Below, piece after piece: positions 8,030 through 16,910 of a stretch of DNA of 20,949 nucleotides (its first letter is position 1; each line of letters opens with the position of its first letter). Source of the DNA: Bremia lactucae (Eukaryota; Oomycota; Peronosporomycetes; Peronosporales; Peronosporaceae); NCBI RefSeq assembly GCF_004359215.1, contig NW_027152195.1, positions 501,914-522,862 of the forward strand, read 5' to 3'. The notes under the pieces are model-generated. The model made no database searches. It saw only the letters and a list, made by a program, of their open reading frames with translations, and had not been told where the DNA came from. The translations under genes were made by a program, and so were the position numbers.

Positions 8030-9035
8030 TTGGGTATGCTCAGGCACCAAAGCGCTGGAGCTCAATGCTCCCAGTGGTGAGGTCTGCGTTAAAAAACACT
8101 GTACATGCCTCTACAGGCTATACTCCAATCTATATCAATGGTCGCACCCATCCACGCGTTCCTTTAGCGATACCGCTACGTGGCTCAGGGCTCGGTGGGG
8201 GAGAATTAGCCGATAGGCTTGCTGATGTTAGCCCTGTTACCGTTCGGAAACAAGTAAGCGAGTTTATCGCGACGTGATTTAGTATCTAAAGACATTTAAG
8301 GGGAACGATGGCTGATAGCCAAGACACACAAAAAGAAGAAGCAGATGCCAAAGGCAGACGCTAAATTAATTCTTATGTGGTGGAGACCGAGTTTTATTAA
8401 GCGCTAAAATTTACCTACTTTTTTAATTTCAGCGGTATTAAGATCAAATTGCGCCCGCGCTTTATTCGACTATTTACGGTCGTGGCCAAGAAGGGCCTAG
8501 CTTACACTCTAAACCTTCCTAGCAAGCTGCGTACACACCCAGTGTCTAACGTTTGCTTTCTTAACTCATATCGGGACCCTTTCCACGTGGACTTAAAGGC
8601 GCTTGCACCGAAACAGGCGGTCGTGCCGCAGACTGCTCCTAACCAGGATGTCAAGCTGGCCCTCTAAACGAGGTTGCTTACGATCCAGCATCGAAAGACG
8701 GTTCTGAGCCGACTCAAAAGATCTCTCAACGCGAGAAAGGCTCTCACGAGGAAGTTGCACCTCATACTTTAAAGAATCAGATCCTTCCGTCGAGATTTCG
8801 GCCCCCTCCCGCGCTGCTTAATGCGCGGGGGAACCTTCAGTTTAACGTGAAGAAATTTTTAAAGCGTCGTTGTAAGGGCCAATACCAGTAGCTGGTGAAG
8901 TGGCTGGGGTACCCTTCTTCTGAAAACTCTTGGGATTTTGAGGTACCTCTTCGGCAAGATTGTTCGTACGCCGTTGACGTTTTTAAGCGCCGAACTCAGG
9001 GTCAATTCCCGTCAAACGACGCTTTCCACCACTAG
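8030..9035 (+). pseudogene. Gypsy A pol remnant: integrase C-terminus and chromodomain
   Basis: The frame enters mid-integrase (APKRWSSMLPVVRSALKNTV, HASTGYTPIYINGRTHPRVP), so the D,D,E core is deleted. It passes stops near 8275, 8286, 8369 and 8398 in one frame, then reads KLRPRFI, FTVVAKKGLAYTLNLPSKL and RTHPVSNVCFLNSYRDP (the GPF/Y-type region), ending at TAA 8665-8667. A one-base shift continues the linker (NEVAYDPASKDG, then PSRFRPPPALLNARG). It enters a chromodomain (FNVKKFLKRRCKGQYQ, stop TAG 8889-8891, LVKWLGYPSSENSWDFEVPL) and ends at TAG 9033-9035. Chromodomain integrases steer insertion to marked chromatin. Fusion to the truncated 5' LTR makes this a deletion derivative. Confidence 0.9.
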
Positions 9036-9244
9036 AAGTGGGGTTAGGTGTATCTATAGCCTCAGTGCGGCTTCGATCCATGGCTGCACTGTCCATACTG
9101 AAATACTGAAATAACGGCTAGACCTATCTTCGTTTTGGCCTTAAGCTTGCGAAATCGGAGCGAAGCTTCCGTTTTAAACGAACATCAGCCACACCCACAG
9201 ACTTTCTAATATTCAAATATAGCGGAGGCGGGGGCCCGATGAAC
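9036..9244. other. Spacer between element A pol and the antisense pseudogene
   Basis: No coding frame, repeat or hairpin that I can support. It contains A/C-rich and G/C-rich patches only. The antisense gene and pol converge here without overlapping. Confidence 0.4.
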
Positions 9245-9853
9245 CTAGTTCTCAAATGAGGCTTCGTTTTCACTTCTTGTTTCGTTTGGAATCAAAACGA
9301 TCGGAAATTCCCTCATTGACGTAAAAGGAGCCCCACGTGCTTGATCACGTAAACGCTTCAGATACTGACCTCGCGTCATTACCTTTGGCGTAAGGTATCG
9401 CTCATGAAGAGTGTCGCGAGTTGCGCTCTCCTCCGGCGTCCTCGCCGTGTCACCGAAGGTCCAGATGGCCAAACTGTGACCCGCGATCTCTTTGAGACGC
9501 TCTTCCGCACTAAGCGGAGTGAATCTATATTCACTATGAGCTTGAGCTTGAGCTTTCTCGGTAGCTCAACGACGAGCTTGTTCCTTTATAAGGATTGCCC
9601 GGTCTTGCTCTTCATCGAGGATTTGTGATGATGTTGAACTCAGGGTCCTGTGTCCTATTCAATGCACTTAAACATCAGCGGCACCACGGTCCGGGAACGG
9701 TTTCGGGGCGCGCCGACATTCATCCGGAGGAATAGGCGCTTAAGAGCGACGCTCTTGTTCCTCAACCTTTGATGGAGTGTGACTTTCAAAGTCCATCATT
9801 CCTTCATCGTCGTGGAATGTGCTAAGATTTTATGACTCACGCTTGATTGTCAT
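9245..9853 (-). pseudogene. Antisense pseudogene of element A, conserved with element D (function unknown)
   Basis: From an ATG at 9853 one frame runs 203 codons to TGA at 9247-9245 without any indel. It is broken by five in-frame stops, with first bases at 9832, 9742, 9670, 9661 and 9568. The N-terminal part is charged (TFHDDEGMMDFESHTPS). Residues 85-90 read RAILIK, then an Ala/Gln-rich helix, AHSEYRFTPLSAEERLKEIA (residues 105-124) and LHERYLTPKVM (from 149). Element D carries the matching blocks RALLLE, AHEFY...LREIA and LHRIHLHSDAM in the same order. It lies opposite to pol, between the chromodomain and the 3' LTR. It has no membrane segment or enzyme motif I recognise. Antisense ORFs in this position are known from plant Tat-lineage Gypsy elements; I know of none described for oomycetes. 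Confidence 0.65.
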
Positions 9854-9947
9854 GGGACAAAGGAAAGAAAAACACAACCAAATGGTTAGATGTTTAGCTC
9901 CAACCTCAAAGAAGAAATGAAGCGAGTTTTGTCACTCGGTGTCAACA

Positions 9948-9963
9948 GTCTGATGGGGGAGCG
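9948..9963 (+). other. Element A polypurine tract
   Basis: TGATGGGGGAGCG immediately precedes the 3' LTR start TGTAATGG, the usual position for plus-strand priming. Confidence 0.7.
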
Positions 9964-10485
9964 TGTAATGGGGCACACATCGGTTGGAGAACCGTTTCTG
10001 TGGTACATTGTATCTTATGAGTGATATACCCTTTTGTCCTATACAAAATAGTTATTATTTAAATCCCATTTATTATAGGTAACAAATGTGGGCACCGCCA
10101 GATATAAATCTGGCGGCAAAATCTATTTTTTTAATTAGCTAGGGTAAGGCTTTTAGATTTAAATAATATATAAAGTACAGTTCCCCTTTTGATCTTAAAG
10201 CGTTAAGTGCCTTCCTAAGGCTCGCGCATTGATCTATAAGAGATAAAAGCCTTTCTAAGGTATATCCTCTTGGGCACTAGTTGCCACTTGTTCTACGAAC
10301 CCTGAATTCCTTTAACTAGGAATCATTAAGCTTTTACAGCTTGTACGACTCCCTGAGTTGTTAAATTCATTAGTTCTATAGAACTAAGCGACTCTCTGAG
10401 TCTAAAAGCCTTCCACTGACTTTTGGTGTGAGGTATCTTCGCTACATAACTTCTCACGAAGTGGACTTCTCTAAAATATTTCACA
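9964..10485 (+). repeat. Element A 3' LTR
   Basis: It starts TGTAATGGGGCACACATCGG as at 7741. The first 290 bp match the 5' LTR. The rest (10256-10485) has no partner in the window, so its end at TTTCACA is a guess from the TG...CA rule. Its 3' part is packed with short inverted repeats (10273-10400). Confidence 0.8.
10273..10400. repeat. Cluster of short hairpins in the element A 3' LTR
   Basis: Successive inverted repeats are GGCA/TGCC (10273-10285), ATTCC/GGAAT (10306-10323), AAGC/GCTT (10328-10342), ACTC/GAGT (10348-10358), a perfect 18-bp palindrome TTAGTTCTATAGAACTAA (10370-10387) and GACTC/GAGTC just after it. Together they could fold into a multi-armed RNA. The role is unknown. Confidence 0.5.
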
Positions 10486-11209
10486 AATGATTTTTTCTCA
10501 GATGAATCTGCTTTTTATTATCAGTTTATGACAGAAATAAATACTTTGGCTTTCGGATATTTCTATTTAAAAGGTATCAGGCAGGACTACGATAACTTCG
10601 CGAAACAGTGCTCGTCGCTGAATCAGGCAAACCTTACGCGTGTTTTTGTGATGGTCGCGCATTGGTAACATTGTATGCGACAAGGCTGCAGTTAGCGCAG
10701 CCAGAAGCAGTGCTTGTCTCACTTGAATGATGCAAACCCTCGACTTTTTGTATTTATCATGCGACTGCTCCGATTTCTCGCAGTCATATTTCCTGCAATA
10801 ATGAATGCCAAATTTGTAAGATTTGCAAGCGTGTAAATGCCCGACTGCAGCTGCGATAATCGAGCTAATTGTAGTCCGGATTATAATTCACTTCTCTCCA
10901 TATACCACAGCTGTGCCATAATATTAAAGCACAATATTGGGACAAAAGCCACAGCTATGGAGGATGTAAAAGATCGGCAGCAATGTTCATCATCATCAAT
11001 TGAGGCACGTCTTACAAACCCAGGTCGCTGTAAGCAGCAGTTCTCATCTCGAACCACCCAGATTCTTCCAGAACGACTGACTACTAGCCGCTCGATGCCA
11101 CTGTAACGGTACGTATGAGCACATGACCAAGTCTTATAAACCTTAATGCGCACTTGCTGACGCAAGTTTTAAGATTATTGGCATATGCCCTATTCTTCGT
11201 CGAGTTGAA
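10486..11209. other. No recognisable gene
   Basis: Open frames on both strands between 10837 and 11165 are under 95 codons and show no motif. There are no LTR ends or repeats shared with the rest of the window. This may be a piece of older, non-element DNA between elements A and C. Confidence 0.4.
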
Positions 11210-11383
11210 TCAATCGGCACTCGTTCGATATCGATATAGCCCATTGTGAACTTGGCCGACGAATCTTTGCATCGCGAATTTCTTGTTCTTTCTAGCAATT
11301 CGTTGCAATAAGCTCAAATTCTCGCGAACAACAGTTGTTGTATGCCCTTGTCGCGCGGCATCAAATAGGTAGTGCTTCGCCAT
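11210..11383 (-). CDS. Possible small ORF or gene fragment, 57 residues, unknown
   Basis: The ATG at 11383-11381 opens MAKHYLFDAARQGHTTTVVR and the frame runs to TGA at 11212-11210. AARQGH recalls the start of an ankyrin repeat, but one partial match is weak evidence, and the rest is rich in Lys/Arg (RIARKNKK) without a repeat pattern. It lies in the only stretch of the window not clearly assigned to a retroelement. It may be a fragment of a host gene or chance. Confidence 0.2.
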   Translation of the reverse strand: MAKHYLFDAARQGHTTTVVRENLSLLQRIARKNKKFAMQRFVGQVHNGLYRYRTSAD

Positions 11384-11514
11384 GTATCGCCCGCAATTTC
11401 ATATTGGCGATATGGGTGGAGCAAGAGCTCAAAACCAATAACATAATACTAATGCAAGCAAAGTGCAGAGACATCTGCTGGCATCGTTTTGAATTTAAAA
11501 ACTCCGGCCAAGGT

Positions 11515-12048
11515 TGTAACTAGCTAAAGTTACCTTTATGTTACACAGTCCCCGTTAGTCCACTTGGTGTACTTAAGAGGATGGCCAATTACTCAAATAA
11601 AGTAATGAGACCCACCACTCGGGAGTGATTCACATTGTGACCAATCCTTGTGTATGTGATGCACATATGTGCATTCACATTAGGAGGAATGACGCCTAGC
11701 ATCATCCGTTATACGCGAGGTATTTAAAAAGATGCGCTCGCAATACATAAAAGTGTCATCTACAGAGATGACATTTTTGATTGGTAAAAATCGATATTTA
11801 TATTCAATGCGATTAAATATAAAATCAGTCTGAAAACTACTTCCTACTTGGTAAGTGCGCACGAGCAGCCGGATTACCGCTCCCGTGACAACAATTAACC
11901 AGAGTACTTAGTGTGTTGGGTGAGGTCGCTAACGCCCCCACCACAACTACCTCACTGCACGCAAGAGAAGCAGGTTAAACCGCTTCCTCGCTGTGCTAGG
12001 GTGTGTGTCTAAGTAGAGCGTGGCCGCATTACGACGTGCCCGCCTACA
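11515..12048 (+). repeat. Element C 5' LTR (534 bp)
   Basis: It starts TGTAACTAGC and ends CCTACA, and matches the minus-strand LTR at 17285-17805 across its length. Examples are GTTACACAGTCCCCGTTA near the start, the ATGACG/CGTCAT region, ATCAGTCTGAAAACTACTTC, and GTGTGTGTCTAAGTAGAGCG near the end. Confidence 0.9.
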
Positions 12049-12050
12049 CT

Positions 12051-12068
12051 TGGTAGCACTTGAAATCC
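12051..12068 (+). other. Primer-binding-site candidate of element C
   Basis: TGGTAGCACTTGAAATCC begins two bases after the LTR end. A TGG start pairs with the CCA end of a tRNA. The tRNA is not identified. Confidence 0.5.
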
Positions 12069-12349
12069 TTCCCACGACCCGCATCTCTGCGTGTGTACGT
12101 GAGGATGAGCCTCAATATTGATTGGGCTCATTTTCCCCACCTCTCCGAACATCATCGGGAGGTGGCAGGGCTNCCAAGTTTATCATGGGACTCGGCATGG
12201 CAGCATAAGGGCATCACTTCGAGCGCACATCAAGGGAGAGTGTTGAAGATTGATGTATTCATCGAAAGTGTTGCACTTTATGCATATGCGTTTATACGGG
12301 ATCAAATTACAAGAATAACACGAAGAAGTTGAGTGTGGAAAATATCGTG
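12069..12349. other. Leader-like sequence with a hairpin and one undetermined base
   Basis: No gene seen. CCACCTC (12137-12143) and GAGGTGG (12159-12165) form a perfect 7-bp stem eight bases before the undetermined base at 12173, so the assembly may have struggled there. Confidence 0.4.
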
Positions 12350-12350
12350 T

Positions 12351-12422
12351 GTTGTGGCTCAGTCGGGTAAGGCATGGCGGTGCGACCCACTGGTCACCGG
12401 TTCGATACCCGGTAACGACAAA
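12351..12422 (+). promoter_or_regulatory. tRNA-like sequence with strong Pol III A and B boxes
   Basis: TGGCTCAGTCGG (12355-12366) matches the A-box consensus and GGTTCGATACC (12399-12409) the B-box consensus. GTTGTGG at the start can pair with TAACGAC at the end, with one mismatch, as an acceptor stem. An extra C in the T arm and poor anticodon arm argue against a functional tRNA gene. It begins at the first base pairs of the LTR. Confidence 0.65.
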
Positions 12423-12546
12423 AAGTAAAACCTTCGGGAACTGGTGTTTGGGGTTCACCAGCACTGTACCGCCAGACAGTGACGTCCCCCATTTTATGGT
12501 AGTCCACATATCTGGGAAAGGGGGCGCAGCAAACGATAGGAAATAA

Positions 12547-12597
12547 TTAACGGTAGGATAAAGTTAACGGTAGGATAAAGCTAACGGTAGGATAAAG
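12547..12597 (+). repeat. Three tandem 17-bp repeats
   Basis: The unit TTAACGGTAGGATAAAG occurs at 12547-12563 and 12564-12580, and with one change at 12581-12597. They are perfectly head to tail inside the solo LTR and could be duplicated enhancer-like sites, common in LTR U3 regions. Confidence 0.9.
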
Positions 12598-12689
12598 TTA
12601 AACTCAAAATATAACTTACTTTCCGGTTTGCAATCTCGACCGTAAGCCATCTTCAAGCTCATAGCGATAACGTAAATCAACATGCGCTA

Positions 12690-14310
12690 GCTGTCGGCAT
12701 CCATTACTGTGGGTCCAATATTGGAACACATTAAGGTGCCGCCGTTCATGAATGGACTGCGGCATGGCCCATCACCACAGGAAGGTGCCGTCGACGATAA
12801 AAGAGGCAATGCGAATTCCTTAACAAAGGAGCATCCTTCAATAGTGCTTCGGTGGCAGCTTGGTATAAGCCGTTGGTAGAAAGGCTGGATGCCACCCCTA
12901 TGGAGTTGGGCAATGCAGACGTAGTCTGCTACAATTGCGGTAAGCGCGACCATTTGATGCCTCGCTGCTTTGCCAGAGTCCCTGCTGGGGCTAAGACGCC
13001 CATCAAGAGGACTCCCTTCCCGAAGGGTGATAACAAGAATTAGCGTGCAAGACGCATGAGTTCGGCATCAACCACTGAGGGTTCGGGAAACGCATGCGCT
13101 GTGAAGGCGGGAGTCCCTACTGACGCAAACTCTGAAGCTACCCCTTACTTCAGAGTTATCGAGCAATATGTAGCATAGTCCCTGAGGTCTCAGAATTTTG
13201 GACCTCAACCCTGCTGAATTATAGCGCTCGAGTACGAGGCTATGACCAGTGATGACCCTTCAAGTGGGTTCGGGTGCATCACAAAAATTTGTAAAACTCG
13301 CGGCTCTAAGAAAGAGACCGGCGATATTTGAGTCGCTTTGCCAGGATAGCAAGCGAGAAGGACGACAGTTCGTTTAGCGAACGGCGCGCTCGTAAAATCT
13401 GAGAGAGTTCTAGTAGAGCTAGTCTTCAGATATAGTGACTTCTTCTGTTAAAAGAAGTTCATCGTGCAAGGCATGAGAGTCCGTATGACTTTATCCTAGG
13501 CATGCCACGTTTGGCAAGATACAAACCATCGATAGACTGGCGCGCACTAATTCTATGGAGGAAGCCGGCAAAGTTGTGCTCCTGCGAGAGGCTTATGCAA
13601 CTGATGTCGTGTCAAACACAGTTGAGGGTGCGTGACGGGATGCCAAACGTCACTAAGTCCTACCAGCTCGTAAAGACTGGCGTAGTGAAAAGGACGATGA
13701 CAAGCAGTCATGCGTCCAATGGTCCTGCACAGAGCTGAGATCCTGTGGGAGTAGATAGCGAGCTGACAGGAAGTCAAGTGGCACAAGAATCGGCACAGAG
13801 CCTAGAGCCTCGTGCGAAGGAATGAGTTAGCCGAGAGAGCAACGGCACCCGATCCCCAGTCAAAGGTCGTCGAGACTCGGAAAACGAGTACCCGACAATA
13901 AGGACGATTAGAGGCACGTACCTTTATTTCAGTTCCAGTCAATGAGGGCGGACCTTCGAACGATGTATGCCTTGGCTGATGCGTTATCGCCCGAACGAGA
14001 CTTCGAGGCAAGACACCAGAAAGAGTGTCTCGTGCTAAGGCACAGGTTGAGACGGCAATATTGGCAGCCATGAAGCTCTACCACATGACGAGCTCGTTGG
14101 CTACGAAATAAAGGAGAGCTACAGTCAGGACGAGCATTGACGCCTACGTTTGGATCGATTCGGTAGACGAAAGGTCTCCCTTGTATCGCACTTGAAGGCT
14201 AAGCTAAATCGGTTTAGAATGTCAGTGATGGCCTGTTATGGCAATAACAGCGAAGGCGAGGTGCCTCGATTAATTCACGTACCCCGACGCGCAGAGAAAG
14301 GTTATAAGTA
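12690..14310 (+). pseudogene. Element C gag-protease and RNase H end, frameshifted and missing RT
   Basis: Gag enters mid-capsid (LEHIKVPPFMNGLRHGP, then SVAAWYKPLVERLDATPMEL) and has an intact CX2CX4HX4C knuckle at 12927-12968. A basic linker follows, with TAG after NKN (13041-13043). In the same frame, stops near 13175 and 13215 interrupt the acidic pre-protease region. Protease-like VRLANGALVKSERV lies about 13360-13410, then GMPRLARYKPSIDWRAL from 13500. RT is absent. From 13971 the sequence reads LADALS, then AKAQVETAILAAMKLYHMTS, matching the RNase H end and the lead to integrase in element D. It fades after HVPRRAEK. The fusion of protease spacer to RNase H end implies a deletion of well over a kilobase. 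Confidence 0.8.
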
Positions 14311-14603
14311 GTTAACAAGTCTTAGCTACTAAAGACCAATACTGAGAAGGCTTAGTACAAATCAATAGTAAAACTGTATAAATGTATATAAGTTGCTACT
14401 TAACGATGTTCTTATCTACTGAATTTAATGTACTTGTACCAAACGAATTGCGAACCCTTGTGGACCGCTCGTTCGTGCTTCTAGCAGCAATTGACGGAAT
14501 TAATCCAAACTTGAATTAACCCATTAACAGAATTGTTGTCTTGTCGCTAGAATATTACTGCCACGCTGGCACCTACACACGCAGAACCACCGCAGCGACT
14601 TCA
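14311..14603. repeat. A/T-rich spacer, possible decayed 3' LTR of element E (minus)
   Basis: On the minus strand TGTTAATGGG starts at 14529. This is where the element E 3' LTR should lie by comparison with elements A and D. There is no polypurine tract beside it and no second copy in the window, so it is only a candidate. No gene is visible. Confidence 0.3.
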
Positions 14604-16221
14604 ATGACGACATACCCCAACGCGCCCCCAGGGCACTCGCAGACCACGACTCCATCGACTGATTCAGTCACCACGACCACAGACGTCAAGACGCCCACCG
14701 AGTACGCCGAAGAAACATCACTTGAGCTGTCAAACACCGTACAGGATGACCCACCGGATACTACGACATCATCTCCAAAAGAACCATCTCACCAGGACGC
14801 AAACAACTCTGATGCGAAAGATTGTGAGCGAAACAACCTGCTCGGCAAGCTGCGTCGCGGAGCTTTGAATAACGCCCTGCTCAATCATTACCCCAATAAG
14901 AAGCCACGTGTTGTGTCAGCTTTGCAAACTACCGTACGACGCCGCAAGCGGCAAGAGCGTGCACAAGAACTGAAGCGTGCTCGCGAGTTCGCGACACCAC
15001 CGTCAATCTCCGATATCCACCGACGTTCATCATGCCCCACTTGAGACGATCACAGCCGACACGCCTTCTCCAGAATCGAAATCACCTTTTGCGAGTGAAC
15101 CACATGGCGACGTCTCCATGCAACTGACAAGCTCGAGCCATCCCGGCAAACACGCTCCTCCACCGTGTCCGAAAGAGGGACAAGCTGCGTGCAGGGAAGG
15201 TTTGGCCCGTGGCCGACTACGCGGAATATCTCTAGCGATGCCGAGAGCGAGGAAGACCTGTGGTACATGCCGACGAATGCTCGCTCGTCCTGGATGACGT
15301 TACTAACGTCGGCCGATAGGCTTACGAAGAGTAATTCCGCCAGTGCTCACCGCCAGTGGCTCACCTCCATGGGATATCCCATCCCCGAACTCTTCAGCTC
15401 GCCGCATCGGCTCGACTGGTTGGCACTTCGTCGTCTTCGATTTTACATGGCCAAAGCGGTTTCTGAACGGCGGTGGAAGTCTATCGTCGTATCGACCAAG
15501 GCAGTCCCACCCCGTCGCTCATTCTCCAAGAAGTCATCATTAAAATCCAGAAGGGGAAAACATCCGACGACATCGAACCGAAGCGCCTTCTAGGCCCGGT
15601 TAGCGCGGACCAATTGAGTGGTAACGCCTATAGGCATTCACGAGGTCCGCGCAGTCCTCCACGAGGCGGTCTTCCGGTTCCCACGTATTATGCGCCTTCG
15701 CGTAACCACGCCACTTCACCTAGAACTCCTGCCGTATCGCCTTACGGCGATATCCGACCAAATTTTCCACATAGAAGTATCGCTACCCGTCATGACCCAA
15801 CAAGGGTTGAGGAGGACGGATCATACCACCGTGGATCATCGCTTTCAACTGGGGAGTTACGACCCCTTCAGAACTCGCTGGCTTCCTGCCAGGATCGCTT
15901 GGCGGCATGTCGAGACGACCTATCTGCCCTGAGGATCGTGTCTGCGTCCTCGAGGACCATGATCATGCGGATGATCGTCGTGTGAAACATTGTGAGGAAT
16001 CACAGAACCGTCGTCATCGCTTGGAGCAGCTTGCGACTCAGCTCGACGACAGGATCGCGTATTTGACTGCGACGATGAACAAGGACTTGAATGACCATCA
16101 CCGTTGGCTGGATTCGTTGTTTGATCGGATGGAGATCCTTAAGCGCCACCTTGCGAGCTCAACGCAGGCTCCTGGACCTTCTTCGCGCCAGTCTGCGTAT
16201 CCCTTGGGTCATCCGTCGTAA
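14604..16221 (+). pseudogene. Antisense gene of element E: Ser/Thr-rich N-terminus, central domain, coiled coil
   Basis: From ATG 14604 a 146-codon frame is Thr/Ser/Pro/Asp-rich, then strongly basic (TTVRRRKRQERAQELKRARE), to TGA 15042. The protein seems to continue by frame changes: 15050-15180 (ADTPSPESKSPFASEPHG); 15190-15470 (EEDLWYMPTNARSSW, then HRLDWLALRRLRFYMAKAVS); 15473-15910 (RRIDQGSPTPSLILQEVI, then a Pro/Ser/Arg-rich stretch); and 15960-16221, with a likely coiled coil (RRHRLEQLATQLDDRIAYLT) and a Ser/Pro tail. It ends just before the convergent pol pseudogene. Composition and order (disordered basic start, central domain, coiled coil, Ser/Pro tail) parallel the antisense gene of element D. 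I see no known domain. With three or more shifts it is a pseudogene, unless some gaps are introns, for which I see no clear splice sites. Confidence 0.5.
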
Positions 16222-16360
16222 CCTTCGACGACACCTGCGAATCCTTCAAGGACGACCGGTCATCCACCAAGTGAGGAGTCTGCTGCGCCCTCGGCCGATG
16301 ACCTTTGACAGATGATGAAACAACTGTGGCGTCCGTTCTAGACGGGCCCGCCGGATCAAG

Positions 16361-16908
16361 CTATGCCTTAAACATGCCAACATGGATTGTCGGGTGCGTT
16401 AAAACAGCTGATAGCAAGTTCAAGGCGTAGGCATTGCCGTGCAAACCAATGACCGTGAACGGTTCCACGAAACGCGGACAAAGCTTCGTACTCTCGACCG
16501 CTGATACCGCGTGCATAGGTAGGTTCTTAGCAATAAGTAGCACCAAATTACCAACCGGAAACACTTACGTATTACGACAACCATAACTGTCACTATTTTC
16601 CTTTTGAAGGTTTTGAGTAGCAGCTAGGGCGACCCCGACACGTAGCCTAATGGCTTCACAAGTTTCAATAAACAACAGCAAATTGCGTTTGGCCGACGGT
16701 CGAACCCCATTGAGGCCTCTCAGATCATCGGCGACAGCCTGTCCCCCATCCACATTAGAAGCCATTGGCAACGATAGGGGAGTACGCGGATGCCGCGACC
16801 CATTCACATAGAATGGAAGGAAATTCTGTCGACGAATGCAACGCATTATTCATTGCGAATTTCACTTGCGCTAACTGCGCCCTCCATTGAGATGGCTCAT
16901 CCACGCAA
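16361..16908 (-). pseudogene. Gypsy E pol remnant: integrase C-terminal part
   Basis: Right to left it reads QWRAQLAQVKFAMNNALHSS (start near 16898), a frameshift near 16840, NFLPFYVNGSRHPRTPLSLP, a stretch of helical linker, an in-frame TAA (16567-16565), then FPVGNLVLLIAKNLPMHAVS and LCPRFVEPFTVIGLHGNAYA, ending MFKA at 16361. These are the end of the integrase core fold and the GPF/Y-type C-terminal module. The catalytic residues are not in the window: the fragment is cut on its right by a Copia-type LTR piece. No chromodomain is seen before the antisense gene. It is related to the pol of elements A and D but diverged. Confidence 0.85.
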
Positions 16909-16910
16909 AC

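Larger units (their letters stand above)
7741..10485 (+). mobile_element. Ty3/Gypsy element A, internally deleted, with chromodomain and antisense pseudogene
   Basis: Direct repeats begin TGTAATGGGGCAC at 7741 and 9964. Only the first part of the 5' LTR remains, about 290 bp to near 8030. It then joins the integrase end of pol directly, so leader, gag, protease, RT and the integrase core are gone. Pol ends with a chromodomain at 9035. An antisense pseudogene (9853-9245), a polypurine tract and the 3' LTR follow. I found no target-site duplication. Confidence 0.88.
12350..12682 (+). repeat. Solo LTR of a Copia-type family with a tRNA-like head
   Basis: 333 bp from TGTTG to CAACA, the same 5-bp termini as the Copia LTR at 6837-7215. 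It shares with that LTR a tRNA-like block, then the CTGGTG-loop-CACCAG stem-loop (12443-12463), and a similar tail (TTAAACTCAAAATATAACTT). It also has a CACTGT/ACAGTG stem and three 17-bp tandem repeats. Flanking 5-mers TCGTG and TGCGC do not match, so no target duplication survives. No element body follows: the neighbouring gag is Gypsy. Confidence 0.75.
11515..14310 (+). mobile_element. Ty3/Gypsy element C, fragmentary, split by a solo LTR
   Basis: The 5' LTR (11515-12048) and primer-binding-site candidate (12051) are followed by leader sequence. An unrelated solo LTR (12350-12682) comes next. Then gag from mid-capsid, protease, and, after loss of RT, the RNase H end of pol, fading near 14310. 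The LTR is the same family as that of element D, and the pol end (13970-14290) aligns with element D pol (20949-20700), which ties the pieces to one family. That they were one insertion is inference. No 3' LTR is seen. Confidence 0.65.

Noticed and set aside
9245..9853. Env-like third gene of a Gypsy element
   Set aside because: It is on the opposite strand to pol and lacks a signal peptide or transmembrane segment.
10837..11165. Host gene on either strand
   Set aside because: Overlapping short frames on both strands, without domains, splice signals or biased composition to choose between them.
12351..12422. A genuine tRNA gene
   Set aside because: A and B boxes are good, but the T arm has an extra base, the anticodon arm does not fold well, and the block sits inside LTR termini TGTTG...CAACA.
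12547..12597. CRISPR-like array
   Set aside because: Units are directly adjacent without spacers, in a eukaryotic LTR.
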